A DNA stretch of 64,000 nucleotides from the NCBI GenBank assembly GCA_965243615.1, contig CBDEVO010000003.1:4464001-4528000 (forward strand), given 5' to 3'. The stretch comes from JAJEEA01 sp965243615. Lineage in GTDB: Bacteria > Acidobacteriota > Vicinamibacteria > Vicinamibacterales > UBA8438. Of the stretch, positions 53,480-62,937 are shown piece by piece. A program made the position numbers and the translations under genes. Every line of letters starts with the position of its first letter. The stretch's first letter is position 1. The notes beneath the pieces are model-generated. The model was given only the letters and a program-made list of their open reading frames with translations. It was not told the DNA's origin and did no database searches.

Positions 53480-55935
53480 TGCCCTTGCCCCGGATCTCGC
53501 CGGCTGGACTTCGTAAATGCGTGCAAGGTCATCCGAATTCGTCCCGCAGTTCGAACGCGAAGGTCATGGCGACGAGCTGGGTGTAGCCATGCCACAGGAG
53601 CTGCGCGCCGGGCGGGTCGCGCTTGCGCCCGAGCCAGCCGCCGAGGCGGGCCACCAGACCGACGGCTTCACCAAGGGGCGTCGGCGCCGGCAGGTTGCGG
53701 GAGCGGGCGAAGACCGCGAGCACGCGCAACTCGCTGTCGGAAAACAGCAAGTCCGGCGGCAGGTCGGGGGTCTCGCGCCCGAGCTGGACCATCAACTGGA
53801 TTCGCCACCCCACGACCATCTTGATGGCGATGGCCCGCTCGAGACGCTCCGCCGTGTGGTGCTGCAACTCCTCCACCTTGCAGCCGGACTTGAGGACCCG
53901 GAAGTACTCTTCGATGCGCCAGCGCAGGGCGTACCAGCTCAGAATACGCATCGCGTCATCGACGCTGGTCACCCGCAGCGTGGTCAACAGGAACCACTCC
54001 AGCGGCTTGACCGCGGGCGGGGGGTGTTCCTCGCGCGCATGGACGATGAACAGCGCCACCGGCTCGGCGCCGGGGCACGGCAGCGTCACCGGCTGGTAGC
54101 GCAGGGTCAACTCGGCGTCGCGCTTGGCCCGGCCGGCCTTGGCGGGCTGTTTGCTGGCCTTCACCCGCGCGCTCAGCCGTCCCACCTCGACTGTGGCGGC
54201 GCCGCGGGCCGGCGCGTTGCGCACCTCGTCGAACAGACGGCGCGAGACCACGTGCCCGTCGGCCGTCTTCTCCCGGCCGAGGACGCGGTCCACCTTCGCC
54301 CGCACCAGCAGGTCGACCTGCGGGGCGTGCGCCCGGCGCTCGACGAACAGGTCGAGGAAGTCGGCCTCGCGGTCCATCGTGCACACGACCCGGGTCTCCT
54401 CACCCAACCGCCCGGCCGCCTCCGCGCAGTCGCGCAGCCCCTCCACCCAACGGAACGACTTCCGCTCCTTGCGCGGCTTCGGCCGGCCTTTCTCCTCCGG
54501 AGCCGGGGGCTCGGGCGCGTCGAACGCGGCGCGCAGGACGCCCAGCGCCACGCCGTCCGTATTGACCGCCAAGGTCGTCTGCAGATCCAGGCCGCGGGCC
54601 ACGGCGCCGGTCTGATTCGAGCCGATGACTCCCAGCCCCTCGGTCCGGCTCCGCCGGGTGAAGTTCAGGCGGGTGCCGTCCTGGATGCAAAGCACCGTGT
54701 CATGCGCCCGCATCCGCCGCAGCGTGCGCTCGCGATGGGGGGCGAGAATGTTCTCGACCGTCACCGCGCTCTCGGCGGGCTGGTCGATCAGCCGGTAATG
54801 TCCCTTCACCGATGCTCTCGTACCGTTCGCGGCCCCGGGCATGGCGCGCTGCGGGGACTCGCCCAGCAGATGGGCGCTCAGCACCAGGCGCGCGCTCAGC
54901 CGCGCGTCCCCCAGCCGCGCCCCGCCGAACTCGTGGTCCGCCCAGGATGCCGCGTCGAGCCCGTCGCCGACCTCGAGCGACGCCACGCCCGGCGCGGGCG
55001 CCTGGAGGGTGTCGCGCCACGCCGGCTCCAACACATACAGATACACGCCCTTGCGCGTTTCCGATGCCGCGTGCGTCCGGTCCTGGCGCCCGCGCCCGCA
55101 GGTCGCACCCACGCGGACCCAGTTCGCCGCCCGAAGGCTCGCCCCCGTCTGTGCGGTCTCGTCGACGAACGTCTCCAGCAGCCAGGGCCGATAGCCGTAG
55201 AGGCGCTCGCAGTCGTCACCGACCGCCCGGGCGGCCCGGCCCAACACGTGAGAGGCCAGATTGCGGCACGCGACGCCGGGGCGCACCAGCAACCGGCACA
55301 GGCCCAGCACCCGGTGCAGGTGGGCGCGTCGGCGCGTGTCGTCCCAGCCGATCCAGGCGTCGCGGTCTCGCAGGCGCCGCGCACTCGCGGCGAATCCCAC
55401 CCCGCCCAGCCAACCATGCGCCGAGCCTACCAGATAGCGCAGTTGAGGGCCGACAAACGGTCCGGCGCCGCGCGGGTGCTCATGCGCCATCAGCGTGTTC
55501 CAGATTCGGCGTTGCTCGTCGGTTTCCACCCGCACCAGCGCCAAGTCCCGGACCTCGCCGACCGTGGCCGGCACGTCAACCGCAGGAGCCACCGGCTGCG
55601 GAAACACACGCGGCCCCCGCGCACCGCCGCGGGACGGCCGGTCCCGAGGCAGAGAAACGTGGCCCGCCGCCTCGAGGTCGGCCAACGCCGCCGAGCAGCT
55701 CGCGCGCTGCCACCGGCCGCGTCCATCGCGGAAATCGAACGCTTCACAGACGCGGTCGGCGACCTGCCCGAGCCCTTGAACGCCCTGCGCTACCGCCCCG
55801 TCCAGCACCTCGCGCAGCCGGGCGAGGTCGCCCCGCAGGCTGCGTCCAACCTGTCTCTGAATCTCCATGCCCGCCACCGTAGCGAGGTGGCTTCATGAAG
55901 TCCAGCGAAAAGTTACGGGGCAAGGGTAGGGCTAG
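53473..55935 (-). mobile_element. DruA-domain IS4-type element, copy 2
   Basis: This is a 2463-bp element whose coding content is identical to copy 1 in every reading frame examined, in the opposite orientation. It carries the same terminal inverted repeats and CTAG at both ends. Copy 3 begins only 5 bp further on. Confidence 0.85.
53529..55877 (-). CDS. IS4-type transposase with DruA domain, copy 2
   Basis: The predicted 782-residue protein is identical to that at 19629-21977: N-terminal DUF4338/DruA region, Tn5-like DNA-binding segment, and the DDE core with the Y-x2-R-x3-E-x6-K signature. The frame is intact. Exact identity with copy 1 implies very recent transposition or gene conversion. 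Confidence 0.9.
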   Translation of the reverse strand: MAGMEIQRQVGRSLRGDLARLREVLDGAVAQGVQGLGQVADRVCEAFDFRDGRGRWQRASCSAALADLEAAGHVSLPRDRPSRGGARGPRVFPQPVAPAVDVPATVGEVRDLALVRVETDEQRRIWNTLMAHEHPRGAGPFVGPQLRYLVGSAHGWLGGVGFAASARRLRDRDAWIGWDDTRRRAHLHRVLGLCRLLVRPGVACRNLASHVLGRAARAVGDDCERLYGYRPWLLETFVDETAQTGASLRAANWVRVGATCGRGRQDRTHAASETRKGVYLYVLEPAWRDTLQAPAPGVASLEVGDGLDAASWADHEFGGARLGDARLSARLVLSAHLLGESPQRAMPGAANGTRASVKGHYRLIDQPAESAVTVENILAPHRERTLRRMRAHDTVLCIQDGTRLNFTRRSRTEGLGVIGSNQTGAVARGLDLQTTLAVNTDGVALGVLRAAFDAPEPPAPEEKGRPKPRKERKSFRWVEGLRDCAEAAGRLGEETRVVCTMDREADFLDLFVERRAHAPQVDLLVRAKVDRVLGREKTADGHVVSRRLFDEVRNAPARGAATVEVGRLSARVKASKQPAKAGRAKRDAELTLRYQPVTLPCPGAEPVALFIVHAREEHPPPAVKPLEWFLLTTLRVTSVDDAMRILSWYALRWRIEEYFRVLKSGCKVEELQHHTAERLERAIAIKMVVGWRIQLMVQLGRETPDLPPDLLFSDSELRVLAVFARSRNLPAPTPLGEAVGLVARLGGWLGRKRDPPGAQLLWHGYTQLVAMTFAFELRDEFG

Positions 55936-55940
55936 GCCGG

Positions 55941-58402
55941 CTAGGCCTGCCCTTGCCCCGGATCTCGCCGGCTGGACGTCGTAATGCGTGCAAGGTCATC
56001 CGAATTCGTCCCGCAGTTCGAAGGCGAAGGCCATGGCGACGAGCTGGGTGTAGCCATGCCACAGGAGCTGCGCGCCGGGCGGGTCGCGCTTTCGCCCGAG
56101 CCACCCGCCGAGGCGGGCGAGCAGACCGACGGCGTCCCCAAGGCGCGGCGGCGCCGGCAGATTGCGGGAACGGGCGAAGACGGCGAGCACGCGCAACTCG
56201 CTGTCGGAGAACAGCAAGTCCTCCGGCAGGTCAGGCGTCTCGCGCCCGAGCCGGACCATCAACTGGATCCGCCACCCCACAACCATCTTGATGGCGATGG
56301 CCCGCTCGAGACGCTCCGCCGTATGGTGCTGCAACTCCTCCACCTTGCAGCCGGACTTGAGGACCCGGAAGTACTCTTCGATGCGCCAGCGCAGGGCGTA
56401 CCAGCCCAGAATGCGCGTGGCGTCATCGGTGCTGGTCACCCGCATCGTGGTCAGCAGGAACCACTCCAGCGGCTTGACTGCGGGCGGCGGCTGTTCCTCG
56501 CGCGCATGGACGACAAACAGATCGACCGGCTCGGCGCCGGGACACGGCAGCGCCACCGGCTGGTAGCGCAGCGTCAACTCGGCGTCGCGGGCCGCACGGC
56601 CGTCCTGGCGGGCCTGTTTGCTGGCCTTCACCCGCGCGCTCAGCCGCCGCACCTCGACCGTGGCGGTGCCGCGGGCCGGCGCGTTGCGCACCTCGTCGAA
56701 CAGACGGCGCGTAACCACGTGCCCGTCAGCCGTCTTCTCCCGGCCGAGGACGCGGTCGACCTTCGCCCGGACCAGCAGGTCGACCTGCGGGGCGTGCGCC
56801 CGGCGCTCGACGAACAGGTCGAGGAAGTCGGCCTCGCGGTCCATCGTGCACACGACCCGGGTCTCCTCACCCAACCGCTCGGCCGCCGCCGCGCAGTCGC
56901 GCAGCCCCTCGACCCAACGGAACGACTTCCGTTCCTCGCGCGGCTTCGACTGGCCCTTCTCCTCAAGATTCGGAGACTCGGGTGCGTCAAACGCGGCTCG
57001 CAGGACGCCCAGCGCCATGCCGTCCGGATTGACCGCCAATGTCGTCTGCAGGTCCAGACCGCGCGCCACGGCGCCGGTCTGATTCGAGCCGATGACCCCC
57101 AGCCCCTCGGTCTGGCCGCGCCGGGTGAAGTTCAGGCGGGTGCCGTCCTGGATGCACAGCACCGTGTCATGCGCCCGCATCCGCCGCAGCGTGCGCTCGC
57201 GATGGGGAGCGAGGATGTTCTCGACCGTCACCGCGCTCTCGGCGGGCTGGTCGATCAGCCGGTAATGTCCCTTCACCACCGCTCTCGTGCCGTTCGCGGC
57301 GCCGGGCATGGCGCGCTGCGGAGACTCGCCCATCTGCCGGGCGCTCAGCACCAGCCGCGCGCTCAGCCGCGCGTCGCCCAGCCACGCCCCGCCGAACTCG
57401 TGGTCCGCCCAGGACGCCGCGTCGAGCCCGTCGCCGACCCCGAGCGGCGCCACGCCCGGGGCGGGCGCCTGGAGGGTGTCGCGCCACGCCGGTTCCAACG
57501 CATACAGGTACACGCCCTTGCGCGTTTCCGACGCCGCGTGCGTGCGGTCCTGACGCCCGCGCCCACAGGTCTCACCCACGCGGACCCAGTTCGCCGCCCG
57601 AAGACTCGCCCCCGTCTGTTCGGTCTCGTCGACGAACGTCTCCAGCAGCCACGGCCGATAGCCGTAGAGGCGCTCGCAGTCGTTGCCGACCGCCCGGGCG
57701 GCCCGGCCCAACACGTGGGAAGCCAAGTTGCGGCACGCGACGCGGGGACGCACCAGCAACCGGCACAGGCCCAGCACTCGGTGCAGGTGAGCGCGTCGGC
57801 GCGTGTCGTCCCAGCCGATCCAGGCGTCGCGGGCATGCAGGCGCCGCACACACGCGGCGAACCCCACCCCGCCCAGCCAACCATGCGCCGAGCCTACCAG
57901 ATAACGCAGTTGAGGGCCGACAAACGGCCCGGCGCCGCGCGGGTGCTCATGCGCCATCAGCGTGTTCCAGATTCGCCGCTGCTCGTCGGTGTCCACCCGC
58001 ACCAGCGCCAGGTCCCGGACCTCGCCGACCGTCCCGGGTACGTCAACCGCCGGAGCCACCGGCTGCGGAAGCACACGCGGCCGCCGCACACCGCCGCGGG
58101 ACGGCCGACCCCGAGGCAGCGAGACGTGGCCCGCCGCCTCAAGGGCGGCCAACGCCGCCGAGCAGCTCGCGCGCTGCCACCGGCCGCGTCCATCGCGGAA
58201 ATCGAACGCTTCACAGACGCGGTCGGCGACCTGCCCGAGGGTGTGAACGCCCTGCGTTACCGCCCCGTCCAGCACCTCGCGCAGTCGGGTGAGGTTGCCC
58301 CGCAGGCTGCGCCCAACCTGACTCTGAATCTCCATGCCGGCCACCGTAGCGAGGTGGCTTCATGAAGTCCAGCGGAAAGTTATGGGGCAAGGGCAGGGCT
58401 AG
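55941..58402 (-). mobile_element. DruA-domain IS4-type element, copy 3
   Basis: This is a 2462-bp element in the same orientation as copy 2 and separated from it by GCCGG. It diverges from copies 1 and 2 by scattered substitutions. Its CTAG at 58399-58402 supplies the stop codon of the hydrolase gene. Confidence 0.85.
55996..58344 (-). CDS. IS4-type transposase with DruA domain, diverged copy 3
   Basis: This 782-residue protein is colinear with the other two copies but differs at several dozen positions (for example IQSQVGRSLRGNLTRLREVL). All catalytic motifs (LCIQDGTRLNF, CTMDREADFLDLF, RWRIEEYFRVLK) and the DruA motifs (RDAWIGWDD, LLETFVDET, CGRGRQD) are kept, and the frame is intact. It may be an independent arrival of the same family. 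Confidence 0.9.
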   Translation of the reverse strand: MAGMEIQSQVGRSLRGNLTRLREVLDGAVTQGVHTLGQVADRVCEAFDFRDGRGRWQRASCSAALAALEAAGHVSLPRGRPSRGGVRRPRVLPQPVAPAVDVPGTVGEVRDLALVRVDTDEQRRIWNTLMAHEHPRGAGPFVGPQLRYLVGSAHGWLGGVGFAACVRRLHARDAWIGWDDTRRRAHLHRVLGLCRLLVRPRVACRNLASHVLGRAARAVGNDCERLYGYRPWLLETFVDETEQTGASLRAANWVRVGETCGRGRQDRTHAASETRKGVYLYALEPAWRDTLQAPAPGVAPLGVGDGLDAASWADHEFGGAWLGDARLSARLVLSARQMGESPQRAMPGAANGTRAVVKGHYRLIDQPAESAVTVENILAPHRERTLRRMRAHDTVLCIQDGTRLNFTRRGQTEGLGVIGSNQTGAVARGLDLQTTLAVNPDGMALGVLRAAFDAPESPNLEEKGQSKPREERKSFRWVEGLRDCAAAAERLGEETRVVCTMDREADFLDLFVERRAHAPQVDLLVRAKVDRVLGREKTADGHVVTRRLFDEVRNAPARGTATVEVRRLSARVKASKQARQDGRAARDAELTLRYQPVALPCPGAEPVDLFVVHAREEQPPPAVKPLEWFLLTTMRVTSTDDATRILGWYALRWRIEEYFRVLKSGCKVEELQHHTAERLERAIAIKMVVGWRIQLMVRLGRETPDLPEDLLFSDSELRVLAVFARSRNLPAPPRLGDAVGLLARLGGWLGRKRDPPGAQLLWHGYTQLVAMAFAFELRDEFG

Positions 58403-59256
58403 GCTGGCCGATACGACCGCAGGAAGCTGCGAACGTGGCGCACCGCCAGCGGAATCTTCTCCGGGGTGTCTTTCCAGGGGTACATGCTCAGCTGTCCGTT
58501 TGGCGCCAGCATCGCGCTCTCGATCGCGGCATCGTACGAATGTCCCGGGGTATCGTCCGGCAGGACGAGAACCGGCGTCTGACACTGCCTCACGAAGTCC
58601 CGCGTCACCGTGAACACGAAGTCAGGGTCAGTGCGGAACAGTCGGTTCAGGAATTGGTCGGCCATTTGCGTCGTGATGTCGGGGTCCCGCTCGACCACTT
58701 CTGCACCCCACGAGTTGCTCTGACTCTCATACATGGCGTTCGGCAACTCCGGGCGGAATCCGACCGGCTGCGCCGGCACGGCCGCGACCACGCGATCCGG
58801 CGCCCGCTTGATGAGGTTCCAGATGAAGGGTCCCGCAATGCAGAAACCGAGCACCATGAACCTGTCGATCCCCAGGTGATCCATCAGGCCGAGTTGGTCG
58901 TCGGTGTAGGCATCCCACGGCCGGTCGACCTCGAGCGGGCCAGTGGACTGCCCGGCTGCGTGGCGCAAGTCCGCGTAGATACAGCGGAACTCTCCGCTGA
59001 ACGCCTCGATCGTGTTGAAGGGATTGCGGCGCCGGATGCCCTCGATCGTCGAGCCGTTCAGCCCCCCGCCCGAGATGAGCAACAGCGGGAAGCCCGACCC
59101 TGTCTCCTCATAGCGGATGCGGACATTCCCCCTTTCGTAGAAGCGTCCGCCATCGTCATTGCCGCCCTGCCGCGCGAACAGCGCCCCCGGCGTAGCGGCC
59201 ATTGCCGCCGCAGCGGCGCCAGTCTTCAGCAGCTTGCGTCTGATCGGGTCCACCAT
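58399..59256 (-). CDS. Tat-exported alpha/beta hydrolase
   Basis: This 285-residue protein starts at the ATG at 59256. IRRKLLKTGAAAAAMAATPG is a twin-arginine signal peptide. The fold motifs are LLLISGGGLNG (oxyanion region), a nucleophile elbow GFCIAG in which Cys replaces the usual Ser (as in dienelactone hydrolases), TPVLVLPDDTPGHSY with the acid, and a late His (VRHVRSFL). The stop is TAG formed by the end of the IS4 element, so a few original C-terminal residues may be lost, but the core is complete. Confidence 0.8.
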   Translation of the reverse strand: MVDPIRRKLLKTGAAAAAMAATPGALFARQGGNDDGGRFYERGNVRIRYEETGSGFPLLLISGGGLNGSTIEGIRRRNPFNTIEAFSGEFRCIYADLRHAAGQSTGPLEVDRPWDAYTDDQLGLMDHLGIDRFMVLGFCIAGPFIWNLIKRAPDRVVAAVPAQPVGFRPELPNAMYESQSNSWGAEVVERDPDITTQMADQFLNRLFRTDPDFVFTVTRDFVRQCQTPVLVLPDDTPGHSYDAAIESAMLAPNGQLSMYPWKDTPEKIPLAVRHVRSFLRSYRPA

Positions 59257-59719
59257 ACCTCCTCCTCTCGGCCGTGTTTCGCCTCGATGACACGGCGATC
59301 ATCATGGGGGACCAGTGTAGCCCATAATGCGGCCCCATCCTCGGTGCCGAGTCGCCAACCGGGAGGGCCACCCTGCGGCAGACGTGGAGACGGCGCGGCT
59401 CGAGGAGCAGAGCATCCGCCCCGCGGCGACGGCGGTGTCCGAAGCCGGCGGCGTGCGGGCGGGTGAGACCGCGGCCGTCAACTCGGCGGTGAGGATGAGG
59501 CTCCGCGCCGGCGCGGCGCATCGAGGGGCTTCGTGGGGGCGCTTGCCACCAGTGGCTTCGGCGCTGCCTCGCTTGCGCGCCGCCAAGGGCGGGACGGCCG
59601 GTCAGGCGTCGCGGGGGCTTGAGAACCGTAATGAAACCCATCCAGCAAGCCAGCCACGGCGTGCCCGGTCCCATGCGCGGTTCAGCTCACCCTGCCCGAA
59701 CGGCCGACCGCGCTGCGGG
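59257..59719. other. Intergenic, no gene seen
   Basis: No frame has convincing coding character, and the long plus-strand frame that crosses it continues as antisense of the kinase gene. It should contain the promoter of the hydrolase gene. Confidence 0.45.
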
Positions 59720-61639
59720 TCAGTCCGCCGAAAGCGACGGCCTCAGCTCCTCGAACCAGTTGACCACCACGTAGATCCGGCCCGGCGGCACGTCCCCGGC
59801 CGCCGCGGCGTTGGGGACGAGCGTGTAGGCCAGCGTCCCGTTGTCGGACATGGTGTTGCCGGTGACCGTGTCGCCGGAGGTGTCGAAGAACAGCGGTACC
59901 GGGTCCCCCGTCGTGGCCGGCGTCTCCGGATCGACGCCGATCGCGAGCAGGGAGCCGCGGTCGCCGTAGAGCAGGTAGCCGGCGCCAAGGTAGCCGAGAG
60001 CGAGGGCCGGCTCGACAATCACCCGGACCTCGCCGCTCGCGGGCGAGTAGATGGCCACCCGGCCGTCCTCGAGGTCGGCCCCCTCGCCCACGATCGTGAA
60101 GACCAGCTCGTCGCGACCGGGCACGGCGAGCGGCCACAGGTGGGCGACGTCACCCCGCGCCTCGTCGAGGCGGGTGAGGGGGCGCGGCGTCCCCCCGGCC
60201 GCGGACACTTGCATCAGGCCGCTCCCGCCCTCGCTCGACAGCAGGGAGTAGACGATGGTGCCGTCCCTCAGCCATGCGGCCTTGGTGTACAGCCGCCCCT
60301 CCCCTTCCAGGATGGTGTAGCGGGTGCCGCCCGCGAGCGGGACCAGGTTGAGGGTCCATCGGTCGCCGTCCTGCAGTCGAAACACGAGGCTCCCGCCGTC
60401 CGGCGCAATCGCCACCGGCCCCATCGCACCCTCGGTGCCGGGAATCGGCGTCGCGTCGAAGGCGTCGAGGGCGCGGGCGTGGAGCCGCGTCCCGTCGCGG
60501 TCCTCGACGCCGTAGACGACGTGGCGCCCGTCCGGCGAGACCGCGAGGGCGCCGGTGAGGGACTGACCCGGGGCGAGGTCGATGGTGAACCGCTGGACCG
60601 GGCGGGGCGGCGCGTCGGCCGCCGGCTTCAACGTCCAGGCCGCGCCCGAGGTCACCGCCGCGGTGACGAGGAGGGCGAGGGCGAAGCGCCATCCCGCCGC
60701 GGCGGGCCGGCCGGCCGGAGCGGGAGCCGCGGCGGCGGGTTCCGCCTCGGGCTCGTCCGCCTCGCCGGTGGGATCGATCCACTGCAGCTCGCGCTTGAGG
60801 TCGCGCATGGTCTGCCAGCGGTCCTCGGGATCCTTGGCGAGGCAGGTCCGCACCACGCGGTCCAGCCGGCGCGGAATGGGCGCCTCGGCGTCCCGGAGGG
60901 AGGCCGGCGCGTCCTTCAGAATCGCCCCTATCACGCTCGCCTGACTCGGACCGTCGAACGGCCGCCGCCCCGACACCATCTCGTATAGGGTGGCGCCGAA
61001 CGAGAAGACGTCCGAGCGCGCGTCGGCGGGCTTGCCGTCGAGCTGCTCCGGAGACATGTAGTGCAGGGTGCCGAGGATGCTCCCCTCCATGGTCAGGGCG
61101 GTGCGCGTCGGCGCCGACGTCAGCGGCCCCGGCGGGCCCGCCTCGTGCTGCTTGGCGAGGCCGAAGTCGAGCAGCCTCACCCCGGTCTCGGTGAGCATGA
61201 CGTTGCTCGGCTTCAGGTCGCGGTGCACGATGCCCTGCCGGTGCGCGGTGTCGAGGGCCTCGGCTATCTCCACCGCGATGGGCACCGCCTCGGGGACGGG
61301 GACGGGGCCGCGCTCGACGCGCTGGGCGACGGTCTCACCGTCGAGGAACTCCATGACCAGGAAGTCCATCGGCGGGCCGGCCGACGACGGCCGCTCGCGC
61401 CCCACGTCGAAGAGGGTGCAGATGTTGGGGTGGTTGATGGCGGCGACGGCGCGCGCCTCGCGCTCGAAGCGCTCGCGCTGCTCGGGACTGTCGGCGACGT
61501 GGGCGGTCAGCACCTTGACGGCGACGGTGCGGTCGAGGCGGGTGTCCGTCGCCCGGTAGACCTCGCCCATGCCGCCGGCGCCGAGGGCGCCGACCACCTC
61601 GTAGGGCCCGAGCCGGTCGCCCGGCGCGAGTGTCGGCAT
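59720..61639 (-). CDS. Ser/Thr protein kinase with TolB-like propeller
   Basis: This 639-residue protein starts at the ATG at 61639 (MPTLAPGDRLGPYEVVGALG). A PknB-type kinase domain occupies residues ~12-280, with GAGGMGEVYRATD, the Lys in TVAVKVL, HRDLKPSNVML, DFGLAKQ and the APE-like MSPEQLDGK. A single transmembrane helix (~325-345, FALALLVTAAVTSGAAW) leads to a periplasmic WD40/TolB-like propeller (VSPDGRHVVYGV, IAPDGGSLVF). This layout is typical of acidobacterial sensor kinases. It starts 9 bp after the spondin-domain gene and is probably co-transcribed with it. Confidence 0.92.
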   Translation of the reverse strand: MPTLAPGDRLGPYEVVGALGAGGMGEVYRATDTRLDRTVAVKVLTAHVADSPEQRERFEREARAVAAINHPNICTLFDVGRERPSSAGPPMDFLVMEFLDGETVAQRVERGPVPVPEAVPIAVEIAEALDTAHRQGIVHRDLKPSNVMLTETGVRLLDFGLAKQHEAGPPGPLTSAPTRTALTMEGSILGTLHYMSPEQLDGKPADARSDVFSFGATLYEMVSGRRPFDGPSQASVIGAILKDAPASLRDAEAPIPRRLDRVVRTCLAKDPEDRWQTMRDLKRELQWIDPTGEADEPEAEPAAAAPAPAGRPAAAGWRFALALLVTAAVTSGAAWTLKPAADAPPRPVQRFTIDLAPGQSLTGALAVSPDGRHVVYGVEDRDGTRLHARALDAFDATPIPGTEGAMGPVAIAPDGGSLVFRLQDGDRWTLNLVPLAGGTRYTILEGEGRLYTKAAWLRDGTIVYSLLSSEGGSGLMQVSAAGGTPRPLTRLDEARGDVAHLWPLAVPGRDELVFTIVGEGADLEDGRVAIYSPASGEVRVIVEPALALGYLGAGYLLYGDRGSLLAIGVDPETPATTGDPVPLFFDTSGDTVTGNTMSDNGTLAYTLVPNAAAAGDVPPGRIYVVVNWFEELRPSLSAD

Positions 61640-61647
61640 GGCGACAC

Positions 61648-62718
61648 CTACGGGCGCCTCCCGCTCGGCCGCCTCCGGCCGCCGAGCCACGCCAGCAGCA
61701 GACCGAGCAGCCCCGCGCCCGCCGCCGGCAGGGCCGGAACGGGTTGAAGCGGCGTCCCCGTCGCCTCCTCCGACCACTCGCCGTCACCGCCGGCGTTGCT
61801 GGCCCGGACCCGCACCGTGTAGGCCACGCCGTTGGTCAGCCCCGAGAGGGTGGCCGGGGGTGTCGCGACGGTCTGCTCCCGCGCGTCGGAGTACTCCTCC
61901 GTTCCGGACCGCCACTGCACCGTGTAGCTGTCCGCGTCCGGAACCGGCGTCCACGACACTTCCAGCATCCCATCGCCGGGGGCCACGACGAGCTGCGCGG
62001 GCCGCGCCGGCGCGGCCGGCTCGGCATCGCGTGTCGCGGTGAGCACGAACGTCAGCCGCGCCATGGGCTCGTTCGAGAACTTGCCCGTGCCCGCGATGCG
62101 GGTGATGACGCCCTGCGGGACGGTGGCGGGGTTGTCGAGCGTGAACTCGTCGCCCTCCTCGGTGCCGGCGTCGTAGGGAAACAGGTCGATCTCGACCCGC
62201 TGCTCCCATTGGTCCGACGTGTCCAGCAGCGAACGCCCGTTGATGCCGACGAACCAGTCGGGGCTGGGCCCGATCATCGACAGCAGGGTGACCAGCGGAT
62301 GGTCTCGGGTAACGTCGATCGAGAACGTCGCGCTGCCCGTGCCGCCGAAGGTGACGCTCTGGCTGACGATCGCCACGGCGTGGGGCGAGGCTTCGAGCTC
62401 GGACCGGAACGTGCCCGTGCCGCCGGTCTCCGCCACCTGCTCGACCCCCGGCGTGGCCCGGCCGCCGCTCTCCCAGAAGGTCACGTCGCCGTTGTGCACG
62501 GCGCCGATGAGCGTCGTGAAGTGCGCGTTCGAGACGACGCCGCCCGGCGTGCTCTCGAGGGTCCAGTTGCCCTGGAACGTCACCTCGTAGGTGGCCGCGT
62601 GTGCGTCGCCGTCCTGCGCCGTGGCCGGCGGCGCCGGCCAGAGCATGCCTGCGGCTGCCACGACGCTCGCCATGACCTGCCGCCATCCGTTCCTCGGCCC
62701 GTCGCCGTGTCTCATCAT
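61648..62718 (-). CDS. Exported spondin-N/fibronectin III protein with C-terminal anchor
   Basis: This 356-residue protein starts at tandem ATGs at 62718/62715. A signal peptide ends near PPATAQ. Residues ~40-215 fit the spondin N domain (YEVTFQGNWTLES, HFTTLIGAVHNGDVTFWESG, PSPDWFVGINGRSLLD, LFPYDAGTEEGDEFTLDNP). An FN3 domain follows (PAQLVVAPGDGMLEVSWTPV, YTVRVRASNAGGDGEWS), and the end is Pro-rich with a helix and Arg cluster (ALPAAGAGLLGLLLAWLGGR), like a sorting tail. It is probably surface-exposed. The leader contains three direct repeats. Confidence 0.82.
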   Translation of the reverse strand: MMRHGDGPRNGWRQVMASVVAAAGMLWPAPPATAQDGDAHAATYEVTFQGNWTLESTPGGVVSNAHFTTLIGAVHNGDVTFWESGGRATPGVEQVAETGGTGTFRSELEASPHAVAIVSQSVTFGGTGSATFSIDVTRDHPLVTLLSMIGPSPDWFVGINGRSLLDTSDQWEQRVEIDLFPYDAGTEEGDEFTLDNPATVPQGVITRIAGTGKFSNEPMARLTFVLTATRDAEPAAPARPAQLVVAPGDGMLEVSWTPVPDADSYTVQWRSGTEEYSDAREQTVATPPATLSGLTNGVAYTVRVRASNAGGDGEWSEEATGTPLQPVPALPAAGAGLLGLLLAWLGGRRRPSGRRP

Positions 62719-62819
62719 CTCGTTGTGTTCTTGTGGTCTATCGCTGTGTCTCATCGTCTCACTGTCGCCATCACGCGCCGCCGCTGCACTTGTGGTTTGT
62801 CGCTGTGTCTCATCGTCTC
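62701..62819. repeat. Three ~20-bp direct repeats in the spondin gene leader
   Basis: Units like TCGCTGTGTCTCATCGTCTC occur at 62701-62720 (diverged), 62740-62760 and 62799-62819. The first overlaps the start codons of the spondin gene. The last two are each preceded by CTTGTGGT. Confidence 0.6.
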
Positions 62820-62937
62820 CATTGTGGACTGGTCCCGCCGACGCGCCGGGAATCCGCGCCATGCCGCGGCACGGACTCCCGGCGTGAGCCCGATCGGCGC
62901 CCGGCGGCAGGGAGGAACCGGGCCGGAACCCGGCTTG

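Noticed and set aside
59327..60988. A 553-residue plus-strand open frame
   Set aside because: It is antisense to the well-supported Ser/Thr kinase gene and has no recognisable features.
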